A model generated the notes under the pieces. That model was not told the origin of the DNA. It was given only the letters and a program-made list of their open reading frames with translations, and did no database searches. Position numbers and translations under genes: made by a program. DNA of 29,139 bases from an uncultured Caulobacter sp. (GTDB lineage: Bacteria; Pseudomonadota; Alphaproteobacteria; Caulobacterales; Caulobacteraceae), in the NCBI GenBank assembly GCA_937925635.1, contig CALALX010000056.1, positions 1 through 29,139 of the forward strand. The letters are read 5' to 3'. This document shows, piece after piece, positions 22,560 to 29,139 of this stretch. Positions within the stretch are counted from its first letter, which is position 1; the number at the start of each line of letters is the position of its first letter.

Positions 22560-22883
22560 ATGTATGTCGCCGTCTACGCCTGGCGGGTGAGGCCGGGTCA
22601 CGAGGAGCGGTTCCGGGAGGCCTGGCGGCGCGGCACGCGGGCGATCACGCGGCTCTACGGCTCCTTCGGATCGCGCCTGCACCGCGCCGACGACGGGCGG
22701 TTCATCGGCTATGCGGAATGGCCGGACGAGGCGACCTGGAAGGCCGCGTTCGAGGCGAAGATGGTCTATGACGATCCCGAGGCGCGCGCGATGTTCGTCG
22801 AGGCGCTGGAGGAGGGGCCGGGTGAACTGCTCGCGGCGATGGAGGTCACCGACGACCTGCTCACCCGACGCGACGGCCCCTAG
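22560..22883 (+). CDS. Antibiotic biosynthesis monooxygenase (ABM)-like protein
   Basis: A 107-aa single alpha/beta-barrel protein. 'MYVAVYAWRVRPGHEERFREAW' is the usual ABM first strand and helix, 'GSFGSRLHRADDGRFIGYAEW' the central hairpin, and 'DEATWKAAFEAK' the second helix. ABM folds range from monooxygenases to heme degraders or sensors; catalytic specificity cannot be read here. The stop codon interlocks with that of the convergent DUF1508 gene (CTAG). It is divergent from DUF3309 with a gap of about 106 nt, enough for a promoter each. Confidence 0.85.
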   Translation: MYVAVYAWRVRPGHEERFREAWRRGTRAITRLYGSFGSRLHRADDGRFIGYAEWPDEATWKAAFEAKMVYDDPEARAMFVEALEEGPGELLAAMEVTDDLLTRRDGP

Positions 22884-23056
22884 GAGTTGTCCTCGGTCGG
22901 AGCTCCCGGGCCGTTCTTCTTGATCGACTCGATGGCGTTCTGAGCGGAGGCCTTGGAGGCGTAGCCCTCGGTCGAGAACATCACTTCGTCGTTGTACTTG
23001 AAGCGGACCCGGAACTCGCCGGCCTTGTCCTTGTAGATCTCGAACGTGTGGGCCAC
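22880..23056 (-). CDS. DUF1508 (YegP-like) protein
   Basis: A 58-aa protein with one DUF1508 repeat: 'FEIYKDKAGEFRVRFKYNDE' then 'YASKASAQNAIESIKKN'. I prefer the GTG at 23056, which has GGAG 8 nt upstream and gives 'VAHTFEIYKDK' as family members start. A GTG three codons earlier (23065) is possible. YegP-type proteins are small stress-associated beta-alpha proteins of unknown action. Confidence 0.9.
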   Translation of the reverse strand: MAHTFEIYKDKAGEFRVRFKYNDEVMFSTEGYASKASAQNAIESIKKNGPGAPTEDNS

Positions 23057-23149
23057 CGCGTGCACTCCATGCCTATGTCGGGAGGCCGACAGTCGGGCGG
23101 CGCCGGCGACGGAGTCAATCGCGCGGCGACCACAAGCACGTGAGCCGTG

Positions 23150-23542
23150 TCAGCCGTGCGCCGGCGCGGGGCGGATCGACCACAGGCCGCCGACGAAGGC
23201 GCCCTTGATGCGCGGCAGCACCAGCAGCACGAGCACGGTCAGACCGGCGAGGGCCACCGGCGCGACGATCAGCGGCGAGGCCTCCCAGACGATCGGGAAC
23301 AGCAGCAGCGGCGCGATGATCAGGTGCCCGACCAGCAGGATGGTGAAATAGGCCGGACCGTCGTCGGCGCGATAGGCCGACAGATCGTGACCGCAGGCCT
23401 CGCACGAAGGCTCGACCTTCAGGTAGCTCTTGAACAGGCGACCTTCGCCGCAGTTGGGGCAGCGATGCTTGAGGCCGCGCGCGAGCCCGGTCAGGAACGG
23501 ACGGTGTTCGGTGTCGGAAGCGGTGTCTGACATGTCGCCCAT
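23150..23542 (-). CDS. DUF983 family membrane protein with zinc-ribbon motif
   Basis: This 130-aa protein starts at ATG 23542 (SD GGGAGAGG); Met4 is an alternative start. The N-terminal half holds a Cys4 knuckle 'CPNCGEGRLF' and 'CEACGHDLS', followed by 'DGPAYFTILLVGHLIIAPLL' and a second hydrophobic stretch (about 88-112). This is the complete DUF983 architecture, found widely in Alphaproteobacteria and sometimes next to cytochrome oxidase or Nudix genes. Function unknown; metal binding is likely. Confidence 0.93.
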   Translation of the reverse strand: MGDMSDTASDTEHRPFLTGLARGLKHRCPNCGEGRLFKSYLKVEPSCEACGHDLSAYRADDGPAYFTILLVGHLIIAPLLLFPIVWEASPLIVAPVALAGLTVLVLLVLPRIKGAFVGGLWSIRPAPAHG

Positions 23543-23873
23543 ATGGCCTCTCCCGCCCCGGGAAGGAAGGGCCCATGGCGCGCCGGCCTCCTGCTGAAAC
23601 CGTTTGTCGCACCCCGGCGCGCGGCCGTCCGTTGGAACCACGCGGCGCGAGGGGTCGTTCGTTCCCGGGGCGAGGCCGTCGCGCGCGGCCTCAACGCCGC
23701 CCGAGGGCGGCTCCACGAAACGGGAACAGGCCTTGACGAGACGGACGACCGCCACCCCTTGCCGCCGCGCCACAGTGGCGGCGGAAATTCGCGTTTCACA
23801 CGACAGCGTTGCGCAAGTCGCCGGAAGCTCTGCTAACGTTCCCCCGCTGGATCTGTTGGGGCGTACGAGGTCG
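23543..23873. other. Intergenic region between divergent DUF983 and L,D-transpeptidase genes
   Basis: 331 bases with no supported gene, though in-frame readings exist through it. It holds divergent promoters by position. The only element I can suggest is a weak -35/-10 pair near 23809-23837 on the plus strand. No repeats or RNA genes seen. Confidence 0.5.
23809..23837 (+). promoter_or_regulatory. Weak candidate promoter for the L,D-transpeptidase gene
   Basis: TTGCGC (23809-23814) and GCTAAC (23832-23837) are 17 nt apart. GCTAAC resembles the Caulobacter housekeeping -10 (GCTANAWC). Transcription would start about 30 nt before the ATG. Confidence 0.3.
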
Positions 23874-25334
23874 ATGTCGCAGCTGTTGCGTATGAGCGCC
23901 GCGGGAATGGTCGTCGCGGGGTTCGTGGCCGTCGCCGGGCAGGGTCCGGCCATGGCCCAGGCGCAGCCGCCCGTCGCGCCGCGAGTCGCGCCGGTTCCCG
24001 GCCCGATCACCCTCCGTCCCGACCAGGCCGATCTGCTGCGCGCCACCCTTGCCGCCTCCGACCGCCATGGCTTCGCGCCCGGCGAGTTCGCGCCCCGCAA
24101 CGACAGCGACGCCGCCCTGGTCGACGCGACGCTGCGCTACGCCAAGGCGGTGAAGGTCGGTCGCCTCGACGTCGCCAACTTTCGCGAGGACTGGGGCCTG
24201 CGGCCGCAGCCGTTCGACGCGCGCGGCGGCCTCACCCGCGCCGTCCTCGACAATCGCCTGCAGGAATGGCTGAACAGCCTGCCGCCGCCCTATCCCGGCT
24301 ACGAGACGCTGCAGGTCGGTCTCGCCACCTACCGCGGCATCCAGGATCGCGGGGGCTGGCGGCCGCTGGCCGAGAGCGCGGACCTGAAAGTGGGAGCGAC
24401 CGGCCCGGCGGTCGAGGCTCTGCACGCCCGCCTGACAGCCGAGGATCCGTCGACGCCCGCCCTGGCCCGCACGCCGGTGGTCGAAGGCCAGCCGGCGACC
24501 TCGAACCAGCCCCTGTTCGACGAGGCGCTCGGCGACAGCGTGAAGCGGGCCCAGAAGCGCATGGGCCTGGAGCCGAGCGGCACGGTCGGAGCGGCCACGC
24601 GCGCGGCGCTGAACGTGCCGGTCGAGCGACGGATCGATCAGATCGTCGCCAACATGGAGCGCTGGCGCTGGCTGCCGTCCTCCCTACCCGCCGCTCGGGT
24701 CCAGGTGAACGTGGCCGCGGGCGTGCTGACGCTGTTCAAGAACGACCAGCCGACGCTGTCGATGCGGGCGGTGACCGGCAAGCCGAACGGCGGTGAGACG
24801 CCTCTGCTGTCGTCGGAAATCCACAGCGTCGTCCTCAATCCGCCCTGGAACGTGCCGGCCAGCATCGCGTCTCGGGAACTCTACCCCAAGGGGCGCGCCT
24901 ACCTGGCCAGCGCCGGCTTCCGTGTCCTGCCCGGCGGCGGTCTGCAGCAGCGTCCGGGCCCTGGCAGCGCGTTGGGCCTGATCAAGTTCGACTTCCAGAA
25001 CCCCTACGCGGTCTATCTCCACGACACGCCCAGCAAGGGCGGGTTCGCCCGCTACACGCGGTTGGCCAGTCATGGCTGCGTCAGGCTCGAAAAGCCCCTG
25101 GCGCTCGCCCGCGCCATCATGGAAGGCGACCCGACCTGGACGCCCGAGGCTATCGACGAGACCATCGCCGGCGGCAAGACCACTCGCGCCGCCGTCGCTG
25201 ATCCGGTGGCGGTCTTCCTGCTCTACTGGACGGCCTATGTGACGCCAGACGGCCAGGTGAACTTCAGGCAGGACCCATACGGCTGGGACACCCAGCTGAT
25301 TCAACGCATCGCCGCCCAGGGCAGGCCCGCGTGA
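23874..25334 (+). CDS. L,D-transpeptidase with peptidoglycan-binding domain (YcbB/LdtD-like)
   Basis: A 486-aa exported protein with a signal peptide over residues 1-28 (hydrophobic 'GMVVAGFVAVAG', 'AMAQA'). A peptidoglycan-binding-like domain spans about 160-245, with 'KVGATGPAVEALHARL' and 'LEPSGTVGAATRAALN'. The YkuD catalytic domain (about 275-440) has 'VLNPPWNVPASIA' and the active-site motif S-H400-G-C402-V-R. The Cys makes 3-3 crosslinks between peptidoglycan stems or anchors proteins. ATG 23874 was chosen because the signal peptide begins there; longer in-frame starts back to 23604 are unsupported. It overlaps the M15-type peptidase start, forming a cell-wall remodelling pair like E. 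coli ycbB-ycbK. Confidence 0.95.
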   Translation: MSQLLRMSAAGMVVAGFVAVAGQGPAMAQAQPPVAPRVAPVPGPITLRPDQADLLRATLAASDRHGFAPGEFAPRNDSDAALVDATLRYAKAVKVGRLDVANFREDWGLRPQPFDARGGLTRAVLDNRLQEWLNSLPPPYPGYETLQVGLATYRGIQDRGGWRPLAESADLKVGATGPAVEALHARLTAEDPSTPALARTPVVEGQPATSNQPLFDEALGDSVKRAQKRMGLEPSGTVGAATRAALNVPVERRIDQIVANMERWRWLPSSLPAARVQVNVAAGVLTLFKNDQPTLSMRAVTGKPNGGETPLLSSEIHSVVLNPPWNVPASIASRELYPKGRAYLASAGFRVLPGGGLQQRPGPGSALGLIKFDFQNPYAVYLHDTPSKGGFARYTRLASHGCVRLEKPLALARAIMEGDPTWTPEAIDETIAGGKTTRAAVADPVAVFLLYWTAYVTPDGQVNFRQDPYGWDTQLIQRIAAQGRPA

Positions 25335-26005
25335 AGGACGACTGCCCCTGCTGCTCCGGCGGTCCGGTCCTGGGCCGGCGCGGCGTTCTGGGACTGGGGT
25401 TGATCGCGGCGAGTCTGGCGACGACCGCCACGGCCGCACGGGCGCGGGAGGACGAACCGCCGATCGAGACCCCGCCCGGATCGCCCCTGGGCTTCACGCC
25501 GCTTTCGCCGACTCCGGCGACGCCGCCGCCGCCCGGCCCGCGTCACCTGAAGTTCCGCCACCTGCATACCGAGAAGAACCTCGAGGTCGTCTACTGGGAC
25601 GAGGGTCGGTACGTCTGGGACGCCCTGCAGGCGGTCAACGAACATCTGTCGGATTTCCGCAGTTTGGAGGTCCACCCCATCGACGTGCGGGTGCTCGATA
25701 TCCTGTTCACCTTGCAGGCGCTGACCGGGTCGAAGGAGCCGTTCCGCATCATCTCGGCTTTCCGGTCGCCGGCGACCAACGAGATGCTGCAGGATCAGAG
25801 CGCGGCGGTGAACGGAAGCTCCCAGGTCGCGAGGAAGAGCCTCCACATGGAAGGCAAGGCGATCGACATGCGCCTAAACGACGTGTCGCTGACCGGGCTG
25901 CGGGACGCGGCTCTGGCCTTGCAGGGCGGCGGGGTCGGCTATTATCCCGACTCCGGTTTCGTGCATGTCGACATTGGTCCCGTGCGGACCTGGCAGGGGA
26001 CCTGA
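25331..26005 (+). CDS. DUF882 / peptidase M15-type (YcbK-like) protein
   Basis: A 224-aa protein starting at a GTG in a GTGA overlap with the transpeptidase stop. Residues 14-37 hold 'LGRRGVLGLGLIAASLATT', a twin-arginine-like signal. The M15_2 zinc site is recognisable: 'FRIISAFRSPATNEML', 'SLHMEGKAIDMRL' (H-x6-D) and 'FVHVDIGPVRTW' (H-x-D). Relatives are periplasmic murein DD-endopeptidases or D,D-carboxypeptidases (MepK/YcbK group). MepK-type enzymes cleave 3-3 crosslinks, the product of L,D-transpeptidases, so the pairing makes functional sense. That specificity is inferred. Confidence 0.93.
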   Translation: MKDDCPCCSGGPVLGRRGVLGLGLIAASLATTATAARAREDEPPIETPPGSPLGFTPLSPTPATPPPPGPRHLKFRHLHTEKNLEVVYWDEGRYVWDALQAVNEHLSDFRSLEVHPIDVRVLDILFTLQALTGSKEPFRIISAFRSPATNEMLQDQSAAVNGSSQVARKSLHMEGKAIDMRLNDVSLTGLRDAALALQGGGVGYYPDSGFVHVDIGPVRTWQGT

Positions 26006-26017
26006 GGGGGGTCGGGG

Positions 26018-26353
26018 ATGGCTGAGAAGAAGGCGTCTAACCTGGGCGGCTGCCTGGTGCAGATCGTGCTGGGCTTCCTTGCGCTTGTCGCGGCCGTTCT
26101 GGCCGTGATGTTCTTCCTGAGTTCCGGCCCGCTCGACGCCGAGGAGGGGCCCTCGCTGGCGGATGACGCGGCGGCGCGGGTTCCGGCCGTCGAGACTCCG
26201 GTCGAGGCGCCGGCTCCAAAACCGGCCGACGTCGCGCCGCCGGTTCCGCACCCGGCCGACGCCGGCCTCGATCCGGTGTCCGACGACCAGATCGCCGAGG
26301 ACGCCGCCGCCGCGGGGATGACGTCGCGTACCCCTTCCCCCGCTGCAGAATAG
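26018..26353 (+). CDS. Hypothetical single-pass membrane protein, Pro/Ala-rich
   Basis: An 111-aa protein located 12 nt after the M15-type gene, probably in the same transcript. Residues 10-35 form one transmembrane helix ('GGCLVQIVLGFLALVAAVLA'). The rest is an acidic Pro/Ala/Glu/Asp-rich tail without predicted fold, likely periplasmic and long enough to reach into the wall. No known domain recognised. Context suggests a cell-envelope role. Confidence 0.75.
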   Translation: MAEKKASNLGGCLVQIVLGFLALVAAVLAVMFFLSSGPLDAEEGPSLADDAAARVPAVETPVEAPAPKPADVAPPVPHPADAGLDPVSDDQIAEDAAAAGMTSRTPSPAAE

Positions 26354-26499
26354 GGGTAGTGTTACGAAACTGACGCGCATCGGCCGCGCGAGTCTTCGGC
26401 CGTATCGAGCATCCTTGTGCATGGCGTAGGGCGGACCGCCCACTTCGCGGCCCGGCTCTCCCGAACGACACAGGAGCGGGGGGAGAGGAGCGTTACGCG

Positions 26500-28284
26500 T
26501 TGGAGCCTACCAACACCGAGGCGCCTGAGCATTTTCACAAGGTCGTCGATTGTCAGTGGGCCTGCCCGGCCCATACGCCGGTTCCGGAATACATCCGTCT
26601 GATCGCACAGGGGCGTCACGCAGACGCCTACATGGTCAACTGGAAGTCCAATGTCTTTCCCGGAATCCTGGGACGGACCTGTGACCGACCCTGCGAGCCG
26701 GCTTGCCGGCGCGGTCGCGTCGACGAGGAGCCGGTGGCCATCTGCCGTCTCAAGCGCGTCGCCGCCGACAACAAGGGCGACGTCGTCGCGCGGATGCCCA
26801 AGCCTGTCGCCGCAAGGACAGGCATGAAGGTCGCCTGCATCGGCGCCGGCCCGGCCTCGATGACGGTCGCCCGCGACCTGGCGCCGTTCGGGTTCGAGGT
26901 TGTGGTCTACGACGCCGAGGCCAAGAGCGGCGGTATGATCCGCAGCCAGATCCCGCGCTTCCGACTGCCGGAAAGCGTCATCGACGAGGAGATGGGCTTC
27001 GTGACCGCGCTCGGCCCGACCATGCGGCTGGGCGAGCGGGTCGACAGCCTGAAGGCCCTGCTGGCCGATGACTACGACGCCATCTTCGTGGGCACCGGCG
27101 CCCCCCGCGGCCGCGACCTCGACATTCCCGGCCGCCGGGAAGCGGCCGCCAACATCCACATCGGCATCGACTGGCTGTCGAGCGTCTCGTTCGGCCACAT
27201 CGAGAGCATCGGCAGGCGCGTCGTCGTGCTGGGCGGCGGCAACACCGCCATGGACTGCTGCCGCACCTCCCGCCGCATGGGCGGCGACCAGGTCACGGTC
27301 GTCGTGCGTTCCGGCTTCGAGGAGATGAAGGCCTCTCCCTGGGAGAAGGAGGACGCGATGCACGAGGGCATCCCGATCCGCAACTTCATGGTCCCCAAGG
27401 CCTTCGCCCACGAGGGCGGCAAGTTGACGGGCGTGGTCTTCGAACACGTCGAGCCGGTCATCGATGAGCGCGGACGCCGGACAACGAAGCCGACCGGCCA
27501 GCCCGACGAACTGATCGCGTGCGACGACGTCCTGCTGGCCATCGGTCAGGAGAACAGCTTCCCCTGGATCGAGCGGGACATCGGCATCGACTTCGACGAC
27601 TGGGGCATGCCCAAGGTCGATCCCGTCACCTTCCAGTCGACCAACCCGAAGGTCTTCTTCGGCGGCGACGCGGCCTTCGGGCCCAAGAACATCATCTGGG
27701 CGGTCGCGCACGGCCACGAAGCGGCGGTGTCGATCGAGCATTTCTGCCGCGGCCAGGACGTGCGGCTGCGACCGCCTCCGGGCATGGCGATGTCGTCCCA
27801 GAAGATGGGCATCCACGAGTGGAGCTACGACAACGACGTCTCGCTCGACGATCGCCAGAAGGTGCCGATGCTCGACACCACGGTCGCGCTCGCCGACGTA
27901 AAGGCGGAGGTCGAGCTCGGCTTCGACGTCGCCCGGGCCCTGGCCGAGACCCAGCGGTGCCTGAATTGCGACGTGCAGACGGTGTTCTCGACGCCGCTGT
28001 GCATCGAATGCGACGCCTGCGTCGATATCTGCCCGACCGACTGCATCACCTTCACGGTCAACGGGGATGAGGAAGAGGTCCGACCGCGGCTGAAGGCGCC
28101 GGCGCTGAACCTGACGCAGGATCTCTATGTGTCCGGGTCGCTGCCGACCGGGCGGGTGATGATCAAGGACGAGGACGTCTGCCTGCACTGCGGCCTGTGC
28201 GCCGAGCGGTGCCCGACAGGCGCTTGGGATATGCAGAAGACGCTCATCGAGATGACACAGGCCGGCGGGGGGTGCGTGCGATGA
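26500..28284 (+). CDS. GltD-like FAD/NAD(P)H oxidoreductase with C-terminal 2[4Fe-4S] ferredoxin domain
   Basis: A TTG start at 26500 follows GGAGAGGAG by 9 nt, giving 594 aa. Residues about 18-85 carry Cys clusters of the GltD N-terminal Fe-S domain ('CQWACPAHTPVPEYI', 'CDRPCEPACRRGRV'). The FAD dinucleotide fold starts at about 109 ('VACIGAGPASMTVARDL'), the NAD(P)H fold near 245 ('VVVLGGGNTAMDC'), and the FAD end motif lies in 'VFFGGDAAFGPKNIIWAVA'. The C-terminal 100 residues hold two CxxCxxC...CP clusters ('CIECDACVDICP', 'CLHCGLCAERCP'). It should pass electrons between ferredoxin-type clusters and NAD(P)H. The overlap with a KorA-like gene indicates a redox partner of a 2-oxoacid:ferredoxin oxidoreductase. 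Confidence 0.93.
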   Translation: MEPTNTEAPEHFHKVVDCQWACPAHTPVPEYIRLIAQGRHADAYMVNWKSNVFPGILGRTCDRPCEPACRRGRVDEEPVAICRLKRVAADNKGDVVARMPKPVAARTGMKVACIGAGPASMTVARDLAPFGFEVVVYDAEAKSGGMIRSQIPRFRLPESVIDEEMGFVTALGPTMRLGERVDSLKALLADDYDAIFVGTGAPRGRDLDIPGRREAAANIHIGIDWLSSVSFGHIESIGRRVVVLGGGNTAMDCCRTSRRMGGDQVTVVVRSGFEEMKASPWEKEDAMHEGIPIRNFMVPKAFAHEGGKLTGVVFEHVEPVIDERGRRTTKPTGQPDELIACDDVLLAIGQENSFPWIERDIGIDFDDWGMPKVDPVTFQSTNPKVFFGGDAAFGPKNIIWAVAHGHEAAVSIEHFCRGQDVRLRPPPGMAMSSQKMGIHEWSYDNDVSLDDRQKVPMLDTTVALADVKAEVELGFDVARALAETQRCLNCDVQTVFSTPLCIECDACVDICPTDCITFTVNGDEEEVRPRLKAPALNLTQDLYVSGSLPTGRVMIKDEDVCLHCGLCAERCPTGAWDMQKTLIEMTQAGGGCVR

Positions 28285-29139
28285 GCCGCCCGATCTCCGC
28301 CATCAACGACTTCGTCGTCAAGTTCGCCAACGTCAACGGCTCGGGCTCGGCCTCGGCCAACGGCCTGTTCGTGAAGGCCATCCTGCGGATGGGGGTGCCG
28401 GTCGCCGCGCGCAACATCTTCCCCTCGAACATCCAGGGCTTGCCCACCTGGTACGAAATCCGCGTCAGCGGGCAGGGCTGGATGGGCCGGCGCGGCGGCG
28501 TCGACCTGATGGTCGCCATGAACCCCCAGACCTGGGACCGTGACCTCGCCGAGATCGAGGCGGGCGGCTACCTGTTCTACGACTCCACCAAGCCGATGCA
28601 GCCGGACCGCTTCCGGCCCGACATCACCGTCGTCGGCGTGCCGCTGACGCGCATCTGCAACAACGCCTACGCCGAACCGTCGAAGCGCAAGGTGTTGAAA
28701 AACATCATTTATCTGGGCGCGCTCACCTTCCTCCTCGGCATCGAACGCGAGGTGGTCGAGGCGCTGCTGGCGGAAGAGTACGCCTCCAAGCCGGCCCTGA
28801 TCCCGGCCAACATCGAGGCGCTGGCGCTGGGCTTCAACTGGGCCGCCGAGAACCTCAAGCCGCTGGGTCTGCAGCTGAAGCGGGCCGACGCGGTGGGCGA
28901 CCGCATCTTCGTTGACGGCAACACGGCCGCCGCGCTGGGCGCCGTCTACGGCGGCGCGACCGTCTGCGCCTGGTATCCGATTACGCCCTCGACCTCGTTG
29001 GCCGAGGGCTTCATCGACTACTGCAAGAAGTTGCGGCACGATCCGGACACCGGCCGGGCGCGCTACGCCATCGTCCAGGCCGAGGACGAGATCGCCTCGA
29101 TCGGCATCGTCGTCGGCGCCGGCTGGAACGGCTCGCGGG
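28281..29139 (+). CDS. 2-oxoacid:acceptor oxidoreductase, gamma/alpha subunit (KorA-like), 3' truncated by window
   Basis: The frame is open from ATG 28281 (ATGA overlap with the flavoprotein stop) to the window end: 286 residues without a stop. Residues about 10-190 form the gamma domain: 'FANVNGSGSASANGLFVKAI' and 'GPTWYEIRVSG'-like 'GLPTWYEIRVSGQGWMGRRG'. The alpha domain begins near 212 with 'FVDGNTAAALGAVYGGAT' and the hallmark 'WYPITPSTSLAEGF', then 'AIVQAEDEIASIGIVVGAG' with the conserved E-D-E. The full enzyme oxidatively decarboxylates 2-oxoacids to acyl-CoA and reduces ferredoxin, using ThDP on a beta subunit expected just outside the window. Confidence 0.94.
   Translation, partial: MSRPISAINDFVVKFANVNGSGSASANGLFVKAILRMGVPVAARNIFPSNIQGLPTWYEIRVSGQGWMGRRGGVDLMVAMNPQTWDRDLAEIEAGGYLFYDSTKPMQPDRFRPDITVVGVPLTRICNNAYAEPSKRKVLKNIIYLGALTFLLGIEREVVEALLAEEYASKPALIPANIEALALGFNWAAENLKPLGLQLKRADAVGDRIFVDGNTAAALGAVYGGATVCAWYPITPSTSLAEGFIDYCKKLRHDPDTGRARYAIVQAEDEIASIGIVVGAGWNGSR

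Noticed and set aside
21101..22771. 556-aa plus-strand ORF opposite the MHS permease
   Set aside because: Repetitive Arg/Gly/Gln/His composition and no recognisable fold; antisense to a clear transporter.
26362..28188. 608-aa minus-strand ORF opposite the flavoprotein
   Set aside because: His/Asp/Arg-rich composition of an antisense shadow; the plus-strand frame has multiple diagnostic motifs.
1..29139. CRISPR arrays, rRNA, insertion sequences
   Set aside because: No regularly spaced repeats, no rRNA-like sequence and no transposase frame seen on either strand.

Overview
The window is GC-rich DNA with alphaproteobacterial-type gene content. TonB-dependent receptor plus hydrolase clusters, DUF5681/DUF3489/DUF2924 with a serine recombinase, a DUF599 protein, and an MmcQ/YjbR protein beside msrA all fit Caulobacterales or a close relative such as Phenylobacterium, Caulobacter or Brevundimonas. 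That placement is inferred from family content; no database search was possible.

Layout. (1) 1-5595 (+) is a co-directional uptake and hydrolysis cluster: the C-terminal part of a TonB-dependent receptor, a beta-lactamase-fold serine hydrolase, a GPH-type MFS transporter and an exported type B carboxylesterase. The last three overlap by 4 nt at each junction. It looks like a system that imports and de-esterifies one class of small molecule. (2) About 5600-18213 looks like a genomic island inserted next to tRNA-Ser(GGA). Its left half carries a 32-residue membrane microprotein, an unrecognised 326-aa protein transcribed divergently from an AAA+ ATPase / cytoplasmic subtilase (S8) pair, a DUF4160 protein with a probable lost stop codon, a PD-(D/E)XK-like nuclease, and a divergent XRE regulator with a palindromic operator candidate. 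Its right half is a mobile-element cassette: ParB-DNA adenine methyltransferase fusion, two DUF5681 paralogues, a 72-aa protein, DUF3489, DUF2924 and a serine recombinase. After the recombinase comes a stretch dense in TCCCTGC/GCAGGGA repeats and a perfect hairpin facing the tRNA 3' end. (3) 18214-26353 is ordinary chromosomal housekeeping: tRNA-Ser, msrA, a YjbR-like protein, DUF599, a GH19 lysozyme/chitinase-like enzyme, an MHS-type MFS permease, DUF3309, an ABM-domain protein, DUF1508, DUF983, an L,D-transpeptidase overlapping an M15-type (DUF882) peptidase, and a single-pass membrane protein. (4) 26500-29139 starts a 2-oxoacid:ferredoxin oxidoreductase operon: a GltD-like flavoprotein with a C-terminal 2[4Fe-4S] domain, then a KorA-like gamma/alpha subunit cut by the window end.

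The best candidate for an under-described system is the AAA+/S8 protease pair at 7195-10696 with its divergent unknown neighbour. The ATPase has intact Walker motifs, and the subtilase has an intact Asp/His/Ser triad but no export signal. Together they look like an ATP-gated intracellular protease in an accessory island, plausibly defence or a regulated death switch. That role is inference. Secondary points of interest are the nuclease/XRE/operator locus, the repeat field next to the recombinase, and a hairpin that would bury the ribosome binding site of the MHS permease.
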